NCBI GenBank assembly: GCA_003235435.1 | Contig: QJWF01000078.1 | Span: 1 to 7,385 of the forward strand | Source of the DNA: Nitrosomonadales bacterium | GTDB lineage: Bacteria; Pseudomonadota; Gammaproteobacteria; Burkholderiales; Gallionellaceae | Length of the DNA: 7,385 bases | Reading direction: 5' to 3' | Shown: positions 6,458 to 7,385 of the stretch, piece after piece | Layout of the letters: every line of letters begins with the position of its first letter | How positions within the stretch are numbered: position 1 is the first letter of the stretch | The notes under the pieces: model-generated | What the model saw: only the letters and a program-made list of their open reading frames with translations | Told to the model about the DNA's origin: nothing | The model's database searches: none | Made by a program: the position numbers and the translations under genes

Positions 6458-6977
6458 TGGCGCGGCATGATTCTGGCGGTGCGCGAAGGAGTATACCGCG
6501 CCTGTTCCCACCTCCTGATGATCAGGATCAAGTGCGCAATTGCCTGTCCCGGGAATGCGGTTACTTCTCAATTACCGTCTGGTTACTGGGAATACTCGTG
6601 AGGGCTACACTTCTGATGGCAATTCAGGGATGCCACCGTGCTTTTTCCTGCCGCCACCCCGGATATGGAAACATCTGGAATGTCGACTTCAAGGGAACGT
6701 CGATCCGATGGTCGGCATATCCGTTTTGGGGACTTGCGCGAAGAAAGTTAGAACTCCGGCGAAGGTTTCCTGGAATTTACAGATGAAGATTTCCGGCAGC
6801 GATTTCAACGGGAGTTGACTAGCTCCTTTCTGCGTGGAAATGACGCTGTCCAATACTCTCTGACGCGACCCTGATCGCTATATTCATGTCACAATACTTC
6901 AATGAAAAAGCCGGTGTCCGGGACGCAGGGTGCCAATCCGAACAGGTCCCGTGCACTTGCGGAGTCCATTTCCGTTC
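6458..6977. other. Divergent region without an intact gene
   Basis: About 520 bases separate the starts of the large membrane protein (minus) and the serine hydrolase (plus). Promoters for both should lie here. Plus-frame reading frames of 92 and 109 codons overlap this region, but they run over the 5' end of the membrane protein gene or its leader, are rich in unrelated residues and match nothing I recognise. One interrupted small frame at 6665-6874 is listed separately. A TATATT at 6879-6884 has no good -35 partner. Confidence 0.5.
6665..6874 (+). pseudogene. Possible small gene interrupted by an amber stop
   Basis: One frame reads from ATG at 6665 (second ATG at 6680, MSTSRERRSDGRHIRFGDL) to a TAG at 6749-6751. 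It then continues open for 40 codons, including EGFLEFTDEDFRQRFQREL and SSFLRGNDAVQYSLTRP, to a TGA at 6872-6874. The second half has the mixed charged and hydrophobic make-up of a real amphipathic helix, unlike the other frames here. Read through, it would be about 69 residues. I recognise no family, and there is no good Shine-Dalgarno sequence. A chance open frame is quite possible. Confidence 0.2.
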
Positions 6978-7385
6978 ATGATAACTCGCACACTCTGCCT
7001 TGCGCTTACCCTCGTTGCATCCCTGGCTGCAGGCATACTAGCTTCCGCTGCGCCGCCCGTCGGTTCCGCGCCGATTGACCGTTTCATTCTGGCACGGATG
7101 CGGTGGTCGCATATACCGGGTCTGTCGGCAGTGGTCGTGAAAAACGGGGCGATCGTATGGCAGGGCGCCTACGGCTTCCGCGACGCCGCCGCGGCGCACC
7201 CCGTCACACCCGACACCCTCTTCGAACTCGCCTCGGTCTCGAAAACCGTGCTCGCGGTGGCCGTCCTTCAGCTCGTGGAGCAGGGCAGGCTCGGGCTCGA
7301 TGGCGATGTCAGTGCGGCGCTGCCCTTCAGGGTACGCAATCCCAATTTCCCTGACCGGCCGATCACCCTGCGCATGCTCCTCGGC
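6978..7385 (+). CDS. Beta-lactamase-family serine hydrolase (partial)
   Basis: The first 136 residues are present and the gene runs off the right edge. MITRTLCLALTLVASLAAG and the following ILASA-APPV form a Sec signal peptide, so the product is exported. Mature sequence continues with IPGLSAVVVKNGAIVWQGAY and GFRDAAAAHPVTPDTLFELA, then SVSK (86-89), the SxxK motif with nucleophile Ser86 and general base Lys89. VLQLVEQGRLGLDGDVSAAL and ITLRMLLG (129-136), just before the expected 'HTSG', complete the class C beta-lactamase / penicillin-binding-protein-like fold. Such proteins include esterases, D-aminopeptidases, carboxypeptidases and lactamases. The substrate cannot be told, and the Tyr-x-Asn and third motif are outside the window. 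The start is set by the signal peptide; GGAG at 6960-6963 is rather far upstream. Its base composition looks more G+C-rich than the preceding two genes. Confidence 0.9.
   Translation, partial: MITRTLCLALTLVASLAAGILASAAPPVGSAPIDRFILARMRWSHIPGLSAVVVKNGAIVWQGAYGFRDAAAAHPVTPDTLFELASVSKTVLAVAVLQLVEQGRLGLDGDVSAALPFRVRNPNFPDRPITLRMLLG

Noticed and set aside
6458..6571. 38-residue N-terminal extension of the large membrane protein from a TTG start
   Set aside because: The added residues are polar and unlike the family. The ATG at 6457 gives a normal short cytoplasmic tail before the first helix.
2776..6713. The 11-base string ATCCGATGGTC occurring near 2776 and again near 6703
   Set aside because: Several 11-base coincidences are expected in a window of this size, and the flanks do not match.
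6899..7087. 62-codon minus-strand open frame
   Set aside because: It is antisense to the signal peptide region of the serine hydrolase and resembles no known protein.
1..7385. CRISPR array, tRNA, rRNA, toxin-antitoxin pair or intact transposon
   Set aside because: No regularly spaced direct repeats, cloverleaf arms, ribosomal sequence or complete transposase were seen on either strand.

Overview
The window looks like part of a proteobacterial chromosome, most likely gammaproteobacterial. Three things point there: a deformylase of the type known from gammaproteobacteria, a lipoprotein start resembling fatty acid cis/trans isomerase, and dispersed GGGACAGACC-type palindromic repeats. The taxonomic call is inference from gene content, and the genus cannot be named. 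Base composition varies. The deformylase and the serine hydrolase at the right edge look G+C-rich; the permease and the large membrane protein in the middle look less so.

Layout, left to right. (1) Positions 1-169, minus strand: start of a lipoprotein gene cut by the window edge, probably cti. (2) 330-1316, minus strand: a solitary type II secretion F-domain membrane protein. Between (1) and (2) lie two hairpins, one of them a copy of the dispersed repeat. (3) 1317-1511: a divergent intergenic region with two more repeat copies and a perfect 17-base palindrome. (4) 1512-2060, plus strand: a complete peptide deformylase. (5) 2083-2663: a rearrangement scar made of a repeat arm, a short IS3-type OrfA remnant and the C-terminal part of a DUF429 gene. 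(6) 2843-4150, plus strand: an intact APC-superfamily amino acid permease. (7) 4202-6457, minus strand and convergent with the permease: a large polytopic membrane protein with a central spermidine-synthase-like SAM-binding domain whose active-site motifs are altered. (8) 6458-6977: no intact gene, but a possible small broken reading frame. (9) 6978 to the right edge, plus strand: N-terminal part of a secreted beta-lactamase-family serine hydrolase.

The genes do not form an obvious operon or shared pathway; most neighbours are divergent, convergent or separated by non-coding DNA. I see no defence system, CRISPR array, tRNA, rRNA or intact mobile element. The points most worth a second look are the repeat family with its palindrome, the composite IS/DUF429 scar, and the membrane-embedded spermidine-synthase-like protein that lacks the usual catalytic acidic motif. 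I do not see convincing evidence of a new multi-gene system.
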